A stretch of DNA of 27,557 nt from NCBI GenBank assembly GCA_024231975.1, contig JAAEQB010000085.1, positions 1-27,557 of the forward strand, read 5' to 3'. Below, in pieces: positions 1 through 7,438 of the stretch. Both the position numbers and the translations under genes were made by a program. The DNA is from Allobosea sp. Its GTDB lineage: Bacteria > Pseudomonadota > Alphaproteobacteria > Rhizobiales > Beijerinckiaceae. Position 1 is the stretch's first letter. Every line of letters begins with the position of its first letter. The notes under the pieces were generated by a model, which saw only the letters and a list, made by a program, of their open reading frames with translations, did not search any database and was not told where the DNA came from.

Positions 1-70
1 CCGCAACCGACCACCGGCGACGCCGCTCAGGCCCGGTCAGGACCTCAACCTTCGGATAAGAACCAGTCAT
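1..70 (-). CDS. IS3-family (IS2-group) transposase OrfA, N-terminal fragment at window edge
   Basis: Only the first 23 codons are in the window, starting at the ATG at 70-68. The peptide carries VEVLTGPERRRRWS, the conserved start of IS2-group OrfA proteins (IS2 itself has VLGPEKRRRR). OrfA is the DNA-binding helix-turn-helix part that is fused to OrfB by programmed frameshifting in IS3 elements. Nothing can be said about whether the transposase is intact, because the rest is outside the window. The family call rests on this short motif plus the matching upstream IS end. Confidence 0.65.
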   Translation of the reverse strand, partial: MTGSYPKVEVLTGPERRRRWSVA

Positions 71-89
71 AGACACGACATTACTCCCA

Positions 90-106
90 ACCCTTATTTT
101 AAGGGT
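90..106. promoter_or_regulatory. Inverted repeat in the IS leader (7-3-7 dyad)
   Basis: ACCCTTA-TTT-TAAGGGT is a perfect inverted repeat about 20 bases upstream of orfA. IS2 has a comparable AT-rich dyad at the same place, where OrfA represses its own promoter. It is therefore read as part of the insertion sequence and not as a MerR operator. Confidence 0.5.
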
Positions 107-207
107 GAGACCTGTCCGGGGAATTCGGGGGCCGTTTCACATCGGCCTGAACCCGCCGCCCGTCGCTGCTGCGCTAAATTCCATAGCCCCAGAGAAATTG
201 AACCGTG

Positions 208-651
208 ATGATCACCATTGGAGCGTTGTCCCAACGGACAGGAGTGAACATCGAGACGATCCGCTACTATGAGCGGATCAATCTCATCCCTTCGCCACCC
301 CGCACCGAGAGCGGACGGCGCCTTTATGGAGCTGAGGATGTTCGACGGTTGGCGTTCATCAGGCATTCCAGGGATCTCGGCTTTGACATCCCGGCCATAA
401 GGAAGATGCTTGCTCTTCAGGAAATGCCGGAGGCCTCTTGCGAACAGGTCAGCCGCATCGCCACCGATCAGCTCGAAGCTGTCGAAATGAGGATCGGCCG
501 CTTGCTGGGGCTTAAGAGTGAGCTCACTCGAATGATTCACGAGTGTGACAATGGAAAAGTCGCGAAGTGCCGAATTATAGAAGTGCTCGCCGACTCCCTC
601 GGCCAGCATGGCGGCGCCTCAAGCAGGAGCAGCGGCGGAACAGTTTCATAG
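208..651 (+). CDS. MerR-family metal-responsive transcriptional regulator
   Basis: The protein has the MerR winged-helix N-terminus (ITIGALSQRTGVNIETIRYYER), then a dimerisation helix and a C-terminal metal loop. Counting from the alternative GTG at 205, cysteines lie at 79, 114 and 122. A Cys at the position of MerR Cys82/ZntR Cys79 is typical of sensors of divalent metals, whereas CueR and HmrR have Ser there. ATG at 208 gives the usual MerR start, although GTG at 205 is in frame one codon earlier and no strong ribosome site is visible. About 147 residues is normal for the family. The upstream side is cut by an IS end near 139, so its target promoter is not obvious. It faces the DUF411 gene tail to tail. 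The specific metal is unknown; Zn, Cd, Pb, Hg or Cu are all possible. Confidence 0.88.
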   Translation: MITIGALSQRTGVNIETIRYYERINLIPSPPRTESGRRLYGAEDVRRLAFIRHSRDLGFDIPAIRKMLALQEMPEASCEQVSRIATDQLEAVEMRIGRLLGLKSELTRMIHECDNGKVAKCRIIEVLADSLGQHGGASSRSSGGTVS

Positions 652-715
652 TTTCTCGCAGGAATGCGGAGTTACGGTTAGACCCGGATCACTCGCCAGC
701 GCCACAGATCCGCAA

Positions 716-1207
716 TCAGATTCGCTGCAGCCCACGATAGCGCGTGAATACCTGCTGCTTGCCGGCCGAGAAGAGAATGACCTCATAGGCCTGATGTGGT
801 TGGCCGGGCACTTCCATTCCCGGCGAGCCGATCGGCATGGCCGCGACTGCAATGCCCTTCGCTTGTGGACGCTCGACAAGCAGTTTCTTGATCGCCTCGG
901 CCGGAACATGACCTTCGACGACATAGCCGTCGATCTCGGCCGTGTGGCAGGACATCAAGGCCTCGGGCACACCGAGCCTAACCTTGAGGGGGGTGACGTC
1001 AGCAAGCTCGACCACTTCGACCGCAAAGCCGGCGGCCTTCACATGCGCAACCCAGTTGCCGCAACAGCCGCAGTTCGGATCGCGGGTCACGGTCATCTTC
1101 GGGAGCGCCTCAGCGGACAATGACGGGCGCCACAGCGCGAGCGCTGCGGCTACCTGCGCTGCGCCGATCATCAACGTGCGACGGGACGGGTAAAGCTCGG
1201 TTGTCAT
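716..1207 (-). CDS. DUF411 metal-binding protein, Tat-exported
   Basis: This is a 163-residue protein of the DUF411 family, found across Proteobacteria beside copper and silver resistance genes and thought to bind metal in the periplasm. The N-terminus SRRTLMIGAAQ followed by a hydrophobic stretch is a twin-arginine signal. The conserved metal motif TRDPNCGCCGNW follows (cysteines near 46, 48 and 49), with the later family motifs SCHTAEIDGY and GHVPAEAI. The start at 1207 is chosen because AAGGAG lies 7 bases upstream; a longer reading frame to 1249 lacks a signal-like start. It is the last gene of the minus-strand copper operon, 55 bases after the 37-aa membrane peptide gene. The biochemical role is unproven. 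Confidence 0.87.
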   Translation of the reverse strand: MTTELYPSRRTLMIGAAQVAAALALWRPSLSAEALPKMTVTRDPNCGCCGNWVAHVKAAGFAVEVVELADVTPLKVRLGVPEALMSCHTAEIDGYVVEGHVPAEAIKKLLVERPQAKGIAVAAMPIGSPGMEVPGQPHQAYEVILFSAGKQQVFTRYRGLQRI

Positions 1208-1262
1208 GATGGTCTCCTTGTCTTGCCAGGTTTTCCTCCAGCCGAGCAAACGCCGAGCGCTC

Positions 1263-1376
1263 TCACCGGAAGAAAACGTATTTCACCAGCGCGGCGATCG
1301 CCAGCACCAGGAGGAGGATGCCGGCCAGGCCCGCAAGGCCCATGCCCCATCCCATGCCGTTCATCATGTCGTGCAT
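1263..1376 (-). CDS. 37-residue Met/Gly-rich single-span membrane peptide in the cus operon
   Basis: A complete small reading frame runs from ATG at 1376 to TGA at 1263. It starts MHDMMNGMGWGMG, continues as one hydrophobic helix of about 20 residues (Leu/Ile/Ala/Val) and ends KYVFFR. A ribosome site GGTGGAG lies about 10 bases upstream. The gene begins 16 bases after the cusA stop and ends 55 bases before the DUF411 start, so it is embedded in the operon. Short peptides with Met-rich ends and one helix recur near bacterial copper genes, but I know of no assigned function. The five methionines and one histidine in the first 12 residues could bind Cu(I) or help CusA, which is inference. The reading frame, ribosome site and placement are visible; expression is not. 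Confidence 0.75.
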   Translation of the reverse strand: MHDMMNGMGWGMGLAGLAGILLLVLAIAALVKYVFFR

Positions 1377-1392
1377 GTCGGCTCACTCCACC

Positions 1393-4300
1393 TTATTCAA
1401 CGACCGCAGCTTGCCGCTGCATGGGCATAGGCTGGGCTGCCAGGCTCTCGGTTTCCTCGGCCGGCGGGAGCCGCCAGCCCTTGACCGACCCGTAGATCGC
1501 CGGGATCACCAGCAGCGTCAGCACAGTCGAGGAGACCATGCCGCCGATCATCGGCACGGCGATGCGCTGCATCACCTCCGAGCCGGTGCCGGTGTTCCAC
1601 AGGATCGGCAGGAGCCCGGCCATGATCGCGATCACGGTCATGATCTTCGGCCGCACTCGCTCGACCGCGCCCAACATGATCGCCTCCTGCAGATCGGCCC
1701 GCGTGAATGCTCGCGCTTCTGCCGCGCAGCGCGCCCGGACCTCTTTCAGCGCGTGGTCGAGATAGATCAGCATGATCACCCCGGTCTCGGCGGCGACGCC
1801 GGCGAGCGCGATGAAGCCGACCGCGACCGCGACTGACATGTTGAAGCCCTGCCACCAGAGCAGCCAGATGCCGCCGACCAGCGCGAAAGGCAGCGAGAGC
1901 ATGACGATGAAGGTCTCGGTGAGCCTGCGGAAATTCAGATAGAGCAGCAGGAAGATGATCGCGAGCGTCACCGGGACGACCAGTTTCAGCCGTGCCTCGG
2001 CCCGTTCGAGATATTCGAACTGGCCGCTCCAGGCGATGCGGTAGCCTGAGGGCAGCTTGACGCTCTTGGCGATCGCGTCCTGGGCATCGCGGACATAGCC
2101 GCCGAGGTCGCGCCCGGCGGTGTCGACGAAGATGTAGACCGCGAGCTCGCCATTCTCGGTGCGGATCGAGGTCGCGCCGCGCTTGCGCTCGACGCTCGCG
2201 ACCTCCCCCAGCGGCACGCTGGCGCCGGACGGTGTCGAGACCTGGACCTCGCGCGCGATCGCCTGCGGGTCGGAACGCAGATCGCGGGGATAGCGGATGA
2301 TGACGCTGTAACGCTCGCGGCCCTCGACGGTCGTCGTCACCGTCTCGCCGCCCATCGCCATCACGACCGCATTCTGGACGTCGCCAACGGAAAGGCCGTA
2401 GCGGCCGAGCGCGATCCGGTCCGGTACGATGTCGAGGAAATAGCCGCCGATGACACGCTCCGCATAGGCGCTGCTCGTACCTGGAACGGCCTTGAGCACA
2501 GTCTCGATCTGTCGAGATACCGCCTCCATCTGAGCGAGGTCGGTGCCGAAGACCTTGATGCCGATCGGCGTGCGGATGCCGGTCGCCAGCATGTCGATGC
2601 GGGCCCGGATCGGCTGCGTCCAGGCGTTGGAGACGCCGGGGAACTGCAGCGCCTTGTCCATCTCGGCCTTCAGGCTGTCGAGCGTGACGCCTTCGCGCCA
2701 TTCCGACTTGGGTTTCAGGTTGATGATGGTCTCGAACATCTCGGTCGGAGCCGGATCGGTTGCGGTCTGTGCACGTCCGGCCTTGCCGTAGACCGACTGA
2801 ACTTCCGGGAAGGAACGAATGATCCGGTTCTGTGTCTGGAGCAGCTCGGCCGCCTTGGTGACCGACAGCCCCGGCAGCGTCGTCGGCATGTACATCAGCG
2901 TGCCCTCGTTCAGCGTCGGCATGAACTCGGAGCCGAGCTGGCGCGCCGGCCAGAGGCTGGCGCCGAGCGCGGCCAGCGCCAGCAAGATCGTCAGGGTCTT
3001 GGCCTTGAGAACGCCGCGGATCAGCGGACGATAGAGTGCGATCAGGATCCGATTGATCGGGTTCTTGTGCTCCGGAATGATCCGACCGCGCACGAAGACC
3101 ACCATCAGCGCCGGCACCAAGGTCACCGACAGCAAAGCTGCTGCCGCCATCGCGAAGGTTTTGGTGTAGGCGAGCGGGCCGAACAGCCGGCCCTCCTCCG
3201 CTTCCAGCGTGAAGATCGGCAGGAACGAGACGGTTATGACGAGCAGGCTGAAGAACAGCGCCGGTCCGACCTCGCTCGCCGCTTCAATCAGGATTTCGAC
3301 GCGCGGCTTGTCGGGCGGTGCTCGTTCGAGATGTTTGTGGGCGTTCTCGATCATGACGATCGCGGCGTCGATCATCGCGCCGACAGCAATCGCGATGCCG
3401 CCCAGGCTCATGATGTTGGAACCGAGGCCGAGTGCTTTCATCGCCGCAAAGGCCATCAGGATGCCGACCGGCAGCATGATGATCGCAACCAGGGCGCTAC
3501 GCAGATGCAGCAGGAAGACGATGCAGACCAGCGCGACGATGATGCTCTCTTCGATCAGCGTCACCTTCAGCGTCTCGATCGCTCGCTCGATCAGCCCGGA
3601 ACGATCGTAGACCGGCACAATCTCTGTCCCGCCCGGCAGGCTGGGTACGATCTCGGCCAACCGGGCCTTGGCGCGCTCGATCACGCCGAGCGCATTGGCA
3701 CCGAAGCGCTGCAGAATGATGCCGCTCGCGACCTCGCCCTCACCATTGAGTTCGGTGATACCGCGCCGCTCATCTGGACCGAGCTCAACGCGGGCCACAT
3801 CGGAAAGGCGTAAGGGCACGCCGCTCTCGCTTTTCAGGACGATGTTCTCGATATCGGCGATTGATTTGAGATAACCGCGGCCGCGGACCATGAACTCGAA
3901 CTCGCTGAGCTCGACCGTGCGGCCGCCGACATCCAGGTTGCTGCCGCGGACGGCCTCGCGCAGCGCAGCCAGCGAGACGCCCTGGGCCCGCAGCCGCACG
4001 GGATCGACCACGATCGCATATTGCTTGACGAAGCCGCCGACACTGGCGACCTCGGCCACGCCCTCCGCGCGCGAAGCCGCAAAGCGGACCTTCCAATCCT
4101 GCAGCGAGCGGAGTTCGGCCAACGTCATATCCTTGGCCATGACGGCATATTGGTAGACCCAGCCGACGCCCGTCGCGTCCGGTCCGAGAGTCGGCGTTAC
4201 GCCTGAGGGCAGACGGCGTGCCGCGGTGTTGAGATATTCGAGCACGCGCGATCGCGCCCAATACGGGTCGGTGCCGTCCTCGAAGATGACATAGACGAAG

Positions 4301-4572
4301 GAGACGCCGAAGAAGGAGAAGCCGCGCACGACGCGCGCCTTTGGCACGGTCAGCATCGAGCTCGTCAACGGATAGGTGACCTGGTCCTCGATCACCTGCG
4401 GCGCCTGGCCGGGATATTCGGTGTAGACGATGACCTGGACGTCGGAGAGGTCCGGGATGGCGTCGAGCGGCAAGGTCTTGAGCGCATAGACGCCGGCCGC
4501 GACGGCAAACGCGGTGCCAACGAAGACTAGGATCAGGTTGCGCGCCGACCAGGCGATCAGGCGGGCGATCAT
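1393..4572 (-). CDS. cusA: CusA-type copper/silver RND efflux pump, inner-membrane subunit
   Basis: This 1059-residue heavy-metal-efflux RND transporter has the family's normal length. It exports Cu(I)/Ag(I) using the proton gradient in a complex with CusB and an outer-membrane channel. The proton-relay segment GGIAIAVGAMIDAAIVMIEN contains Asp402, matching CusA Asp405. The three methionines of the CusA metal site are all kept in context: LMYMPTT (Met562), PTEMFETI (Met612) and RIDMLATG (Met661). This argues for monovalent copper/silver and not Zn/Co/Cd. Twelve membrane segments in the RND pattern are evident. The start ATG overlaps the cusB stop in an ATGA, so the two are translationally coupled. 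No CusC-type outer-membrane gene is present in the window. Confidence 0.96.
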   Translation of the reverse strand: MIARLIAWSARNLILVFVGTAFAVAAGVYALKTLPLDAIPDLSDVQVIVYTEYPGQAPQVIEDQVTYPLTSSMLTVPKARVVRGFSFFGVSFVYVIFEDGTDPYWARSRVLEYLNTAARRLPSGVTPTLGPDATGVGWVYQYAVMAKDMTLAELRSLQDWKVRFAASRAEGVAEVASVGGFVKQYAIVVDPVRLRAQGVSLAALREAVRGSNLDVGGRTVELSEFEFMVRGRGYLKSIADIENIVLKSESGVPLRLSDVARVELGPDERRGITELNGEGEVASGIILQRFGANALGVIERAKARLAEIVPSLPGGTEIVPVYDRSGLIERAIETLKVTLIEESIIVALVCIVFLLHLRSALVAIIMLPVGILMAFAAMKALGLGSNIMSLGGIAIAVGAMIDAAIVMIENAHKHLERAPPDKPRVEILIEAASEVGPALFFSLLVITVSFLPIFTLEAEEGRLFGPLAYTKTFAMAAAALLSVTLVPALMVVFVRGRIIPEHKNPINRILIALYRPLIRGVLKAKTLTILLALAALGASLWPARQLGSEFMPTLNEGTLMYMPTTLPGLSVTKAAELLQTQNRIIRSFPEVQSVYGKAGRAQTATDPAPTEMFETIINLKPKSEWREGVTLDSLKAEMDKALQFPGVSNAWTQPIRARIDMLATGIRTPIGIKVFGTDLAQMEAVSRQIETVLKAVPGTSSAYAERVIGGYFLDIVPDRIALGRYGLSVGDVQNAVVMAMGGETVTTTVEGRERYSVIIRYPRDLRSDPQAIAREVQVSTPSGASVPLGEVASVERKRGATSIRTENGELAVYIFVDTAGRDLGGYVRDAQDAIAKSVKLPSGYRIAWSGQFEYLERAEARLKLVVPVTLAIIFLLLYLNFRRLTETFIVMLSLPFALVGGIWLLWWQGFNMSVAVAVGFIALAGVAAETGVIMLIYLDHALKEVRARCAAEARAFTRADLQEAIMLGAVERVRPKIMTVIAIMAGLLPILWNTGTGSEVMQRIAVPMIGGMVSSTVLTLLVIPAIYGSVKGWRLPPAEETESLAAQPMPMQRQAAVVE

Positions 4573-5987
4573 GGCTTGACCTCCGGCTGCGCGAAGCCGC
4601 TCAAGGCAGCTCTGAGATTGCTCTCGGCATCGATCAGAAAATTGGCCGAGACAACGACGCGATCGCCCTCGGAGACGCCCTCGCTGATCGCGACCATGCC
4701 GTCGCCGCGGCGGCCGAGCTTGACCTCGCGCGGCTCGAACCGGCCCTCGCCGCGATCAAGGATGACGATGCGGCGCGTACCACTGTCGATGACGGCACTG
4801 CGGGAAACCGCCAGCTCGGCGCTTGCGTCGCCCGCGCCGATCTCGACATCGGCGTACATGTTCGGCAGCAAGACGCCATCGGGATTGGCGAGCTCGATGC
4901 GGACCTTGGCCGTGCGCGTCGCCTCCGCGATCTGCGGATAGATCAGGCTGACACGCCCCTCGAACGCCACCTCTGGACGCCCGCGCAACCGGATCGTCGC
5001 TGGCGCGCCGATGCGGATGCCGGACAGCTCGCGCTCCGGCACATCGGCCAGAACCCAGATCGTCGAGATGTCGGCGAGCCGGAACAGGCTGGTTCCAGCC
5101 ACCATCTTCATGCCGTCGCTGACGGAACGTTCGAGCACGATACCGTCGCGCGGCGCCGTCCAGTTGATCGTCGGTGGCACCTTCCGGCTGCGCTCGATCT
5201 CGGCAATGACCTCGGGCGGAACGCCGAGGTTCTCGAGGCGCTGTCTTGCGCCGCCCTCAGGCACGCCGCGCGCGGCGGCATTAAGCTCGGTGATGAACTG
5301 GGCGCCGGCCGTGCTGATATCGGGCGAGTAGATGCGCGCGAGCCGCGTTCCCTTGGCGACACGGTCGCCGGTTGTGACCGGTGCGACCTCCTGGACGAAG
5401 GCATCGGCCCGTATCGCCACCACGGAAATCCGCCGCTCGTCGAGCTGCACCACACCTGGAACACGAATGGTCTGGGCAATTGTCTGGCGACTGACCGGTT
5501 CGGACCGGACGCCGCTGCGCTGGATGCGCCCGGGCGAGAGCTTGATGATCCCGTCCTCGCTCGCCTCGCCTTCGTAAACGGGGAGATAGTCCATCCCCAT
5601 CGAATCTTTCTTCGGCACCGGCGAAGTGTCCGGCAGCCCCATGGGATTGCGGTAGTAGAGAATGCGGCCCTTCTCGGCTTGGCTCGCCTGCTCCTTGCCC
5701 TCCGGCTTCCCCTCGAAGCTGATGTCCTCGCTGGCCCGCACGGCTCTGAAGGGCTTGCCATCGGCCGTCTGGCGCGGCTCGGTCGAATAGACCGGCTTGC
5801 GATCCGGATCCTGATAATAGATCACCGGCCCTGTTCCGGCGGCGTCGTTTGCCGCGAGCGACCCCTCGATGCCGAGCCAATTCCGCAGAGTAGGCAGCGC
5901 GAAACCGCGATGACCGGCCCAATAGCCCGCCCCTCCGGCGGCCAGGACGGCAGCGAGCGCAAAGCCACTCAACAATGCGCGTTTCAT
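4569..5987 (-). CDS. cusB: CusB-type periplasmic adaptor of the copper efflux pump, with two heavy-metal-binding modules
   Basis: This 472-residue membrane-fusion protein links CusA to an outer-membrane channel. The N-terminus MKRALLSGFALAAVLAAGGAGYW is a signal/anchor helix. A heavy-metal-binding domain (YYRNPMGLPDTSPVPKKDS then MGMDYLPV) spans roughly residues 111-137. A second, Met-poor copy of the same length (YYQDPDRKPVYSTEPRQT) precedes it at about 57-83. The lipoyl/beta-barrel body follows, with TAPRDGIVLERSV and the C-terminal membrane-proximal domain. The start at 5987 is chosen because it overlaps the upstream fixH-like stop in ATGA and begins a signal sequence; a longer frame to 6065 would run into that gene. 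The 3' end overlaps cusA. The doubled module is unusual compared with the single-module plan common in longer CusB proteins. Confidence 0.94.
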   Translation of the reverse strand: MKRALLSGFALAAVLAAGGAGYWAGHRGFALPTLRNWLGIEGSLAANDAAGTGPVIYYQDPDRKPVYSTEPRQTADGKPFRAVRASEDISFEGKPEGKEQASQAEKGRILYYRNPMGLPDTSPVPKKDSMGMDYLPVYEGEASEDGIIKLSPGRIQRSGVRSEPVSRQTIAQTIRVPGVVQLDERRISVVAIRADAFVQEVAPVTTGDRVAKGTRLARIYSPDISTAGAQFITELNAAARGVPEGGARQRLENLGVPPEVIAEIERSRKVPPTINWTAPRDGIVLERSVSDGMKMVAGTSLFRLADISTIWVLADVPERELSGIRIGAPATIRLRGRPEVAFEGRVSLIYPQIAEATRTAKVRIELANPDGVLLPNMYADVEIGAGDASAELAVSRSAVIDSGTRRIVILDRGEGRFEPREVKLGRRGDGMVAISEGVSEGDRVVVSANFLIDAESNLRAALSGFAQPEVKP

Positions 5988-6382
5988 GGCAGAGCCTTGA
6001 AAATCAGCTTGTTTGTGAGCGTGCCGGTTTCGCCCTGGACCTTGGCCCCGAGCGACAAGCGCCAACCGCCTTCCATGACCAAATTGGTCTTGAAGCTGTA
6101 GGCCCCTGCTTCCAGGGCTGGGAGCGCTTCGATCGGAGAGGCCATCGTGGCCATGCCTTCCGGTTCCATGTCGATGCGCTTGGCAAAAATCACGGCATCC
6201 GGCACCGGTTTTCCGGACCGCTTGTCGATCAGCTTGACGGTGATGACGATGCCGTCGCCCTGCTTGAATTCGCTCTGGGTGAGCTGAAATTCATAGTCGT
6301 TGATGTCCGCCAGAGCCGGCAACGCGATAGCTGCGAGCGGAAGCGCGGCGATGAGCGCGCGCAAAGTTGGGGTGATACCCAT
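5984..6382 (-). CDS. FixH/YtkA-like periplasmic protein of the copper operon
   Basis: The protein has 132 residues. A signal peptide ends near ALPALA, followed by one small beta-rich domain of the FixH/YtkA-like family (GDGIVITVKLIDKRSGKPV, then EAGAYSFKTNLVMEGGW). Proteins of this group commonly sit directly upstream of cusB in Rhizobiales and are usually annotated FixH family protein. The loop MEPEGMATM is Met-rich and could bind Cu(I), which is inference. It is coupled to cusB by an ATGA overlap, so it is probably made in step with the pump. It is not the cbb3-oxidase FixH of fixGHIS, because no fix genes are nearby and the membrane topology differs. Confidence 0.82.
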   Translation of the reverse strand: MGITPTLRALIAALPLAAIALPALADINDYEFQLTQSEFKQGDGIVITVKLIDKRSGKPVPDAVIFAKRIDMEPEGMATMASPIEALPALEAGAYSFKTNLVMEGGWRLSLGAKVQGETGTLTNKLIFKALP

Positions 6383-6509
6383 AGTCGAAATCCCGAGACA
6401 GTGAGGCTGCCGCCTGCGCGGGCAGCTCCGAACGTGGCGCTAGCCACAGCTCGCCGATCGCGCGGCGCTACCGTGCGATCGCAGCCGGCACATCAGCGCC
6501 GGCGATGTC

Positions 6510-6863
6510 TCAGCTTCGTGGTGGTCGGGCCGGAGGCTCGCCCGGTCGCGAGATACGCAGCGCCTCGTTACCGGCAAACCCGAGCGTCACGACAAAAGCT
6601 TGCACAACGGTGGCGGAAGCCGTCGGCTCGCTCGCAAAGCACTTGGCCAGGCAGAAGCTCACGGCCGGGCAGTTCGTCGTGCAGTCCTTCGCCTTGCCCT
6701 GATCGGGCGGGCAGCAGGGCATGCCGGCGTCCATTGACATCGCGGCTTCCACCGCCTCCGTCCGGCCATAGCCCGCCGTCGCCGGGCTGACGAACGCCGT
6801 CACGACGCTGGCCGTGACGAACAGGGCCAGAACCAGACAATGCGCGAGGAGCCGAAGCTTCAT
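6510..6863 (-). CDS. Small Cys-rich secreted protein, first gene after merR2 (function unknown)
   Basis: This 117-residue protein starts with a hydrophobic signal segment (LLAHCLVLALFVTASVVTAF). A cysteine cluster follows: MPCCPPDQ, DCTTNC, FCLAKC. The C-terminus ends in a Pro/Arg-rich tail. Conserved small proteins with a CCPP...C...C...C pattern occur beside copper genes in Rhizobiales, but I cannot name a family with certainty. Six cysteines in the core suggest metal binding or disulfides in the periplasm. It lies 95 bases after merR2 and 127 bases before the fixH-like gene on the same strand, so it is likely the head of the cus operon. No strong ribosome site is visible before the ATG. 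Confidence 0.7.
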   Translation of the reverse strand: MKLRLLAHCLVLALFVTASVVTAFVSPATAGYGRTEAVEAAMSMDAGMPCCPPDQGKAKDCTTNCPAVSFCLAKCFASEPTASATVVQAFVVTLGFAGNEALRISRPGEPPARPPRS

Positions 6864-6935
6864 GAGTTAGCAATGCCACGATCGGGCTGGTTGCGGAAGC
6901 CTGCTCGATTTCAAGACATCGTCATCACCGATACC

Positions 6936-6956
6936 AGATCCCCTTTATAGGGATCT
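6936..6956. promoter_or_regulatory. Perfect 7-7-7 dyad between merR2 and the Cys-rich gene
   Basis: AGATCCC-CTTTATA-GGGATCT is a perfect inverted repeat directly after the merR2 stop, about 73 bases before the Cys-rich gene. It could be a MerR-family or other operator for the cus operon. It could also be a weak hairpin at the end of merR2, since no U-run follows. No clear TTGAC -35 is visible on the minus strand, so the operator reading is tentative. Confidence 0.45.
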
Positions 6957-6958
6957 AG

Positions 6959-7363
6959 CTAGGACTGACTATCGCTGAGCATATCTAGGACGGGACAAGC
7001 TGGCGTATTGGTTCGGGAACATTGATCGACCGTCTCGGCGATGATGCTCTCGAGCCGCCGGAGATCGGCGATCTTGGCCCTGACATCATCCAGATGCGCC
7101 ATCGTCAGCGCGCGGACCTCGGCGCAGGATGTCTGGTCCGGCTCCGCAAGCGCCAGAAGCGCCTTGATCTCTTCGATGCGGAAGCCGAGCTCGCGCGATC
7201 GCCGGATGAACGATAACCGCCGTACGTGTCTATCCTCATAGCTCCGATAGCCGCCAGCGGTGCGGCCGGGCTCCGGCATCAGGCCGATGCGCTCGTAGTA
7301 GCGGACGGTCTCCAGATTTACGCCCGCGAGGTCCGCCAATTTGCCAATCGTCAGGCCTCGCAT
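6959..7363 (-). CDS. merR: MerR-family regulator, mercury/divalent-metal type, divergent from merT
   Basis: The 134-residue protein has the MerR helix-turn-helix (LTIGKLADLAGVNLETVRYYER), a long dimer helix, and cysteines at 80, 115 and 123. Hg-MerR uses three cysteines (82, 117 and 126 in Tn501), so the layout matches a divalent or mercury sensor. The 115-123 spacing is one residue shorter than in Tn501 MerR. Cys80 replaces the Ser found in CueR. The gene is transcribed divergently from merT, and a dyad like the mer operator lies between them (7388-7404), so control of merT is the most direct inference. The same-strand cus genes follow after 95 bases and may be co-transcribed or separately controlled. 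Confidence 0.88.
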   Translation of the reverse strand: MRGLTIGKLADLAGVNLETVRYYERIGLMPEPGRTAGGYRSYEDRHVRRLSFIRRSRELGFRIEEIKALLALAEPDQTSCAEVRALTMAHLDDVRAKIADLRRLESIIAETVDQCSRTNTPACPVLDMLSDSQS

Positions 7364-7382
7364 GGCCGTGTCGCTTTTCCGC

Positions 7383-7413
7383 TTGAGCCCGTAGTGACTA
7401 CGGGGTTCACGAT
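7383..7413 (+). promoter_or_regulatory. MerR-type promoter/operator of merT
   Basis: A perfect dyad CCCGTAG-TGA-CTACGGG (7388-7404) lies between merR2 and merT. It closely resembles the Hg-MerR operator core CCGTAC-N-GTACGG. A -35-like TTGAGC (7383-7388) precedes it, and a weak -10 (CACGAT, 7408-7413) follows at a 19-base spacing, the stretched spacer typical of MerR activation. The transcript would have about a 20-base leader. Confidence 0.75.
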
Positions 7414-7438
7414 ACGCCGATCTCGTGAGGAAAACACC

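Larger units (their letters stand above)
1..139 (-). mobile_element. Truncated terminal part of an IS3-family (IS2-group) insertion sequence
   Basis: The outer end lies near 139. Read on the minus strand it starts TGAAACGGCCCCCGAATT and runs into a transposase OrfA start at 70. The layout resembles the IS2 left end as I recall it: a GGCCCCC block about 6 bases in, then a short AT-rich dyad, then orfA. The element continues beyond the left edge, so its length, other end and target duplication cannot be seen. It sits only about 70 bases upstream of the merR gene at 208 and has probably separated that regulator from a former divergent partner. The exact last base is uncertain by a few bases. Confidence 0.7.

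Noticed and set aside
90..106. Dyad ACCCTTA-TTT-TAAGGGT as a MerR operator for merR1
   Set aside because: It lies inside the IS element in the position of the IS2 orfA promoter dyad, so it is better explained as part of the IS.
1397..2701. 434-residue Arg-rich frame inside cusA
   Set aside because: It is a shadow of the same-strand cusA frame with Arg/His-rich composition and no family motifs.
7046..7062. MerR proteins as canonical CueR
   Set aside because: Both carry Cys where Cu(I) sensors have Ser, so I do not use the cueR symbol for either gene.
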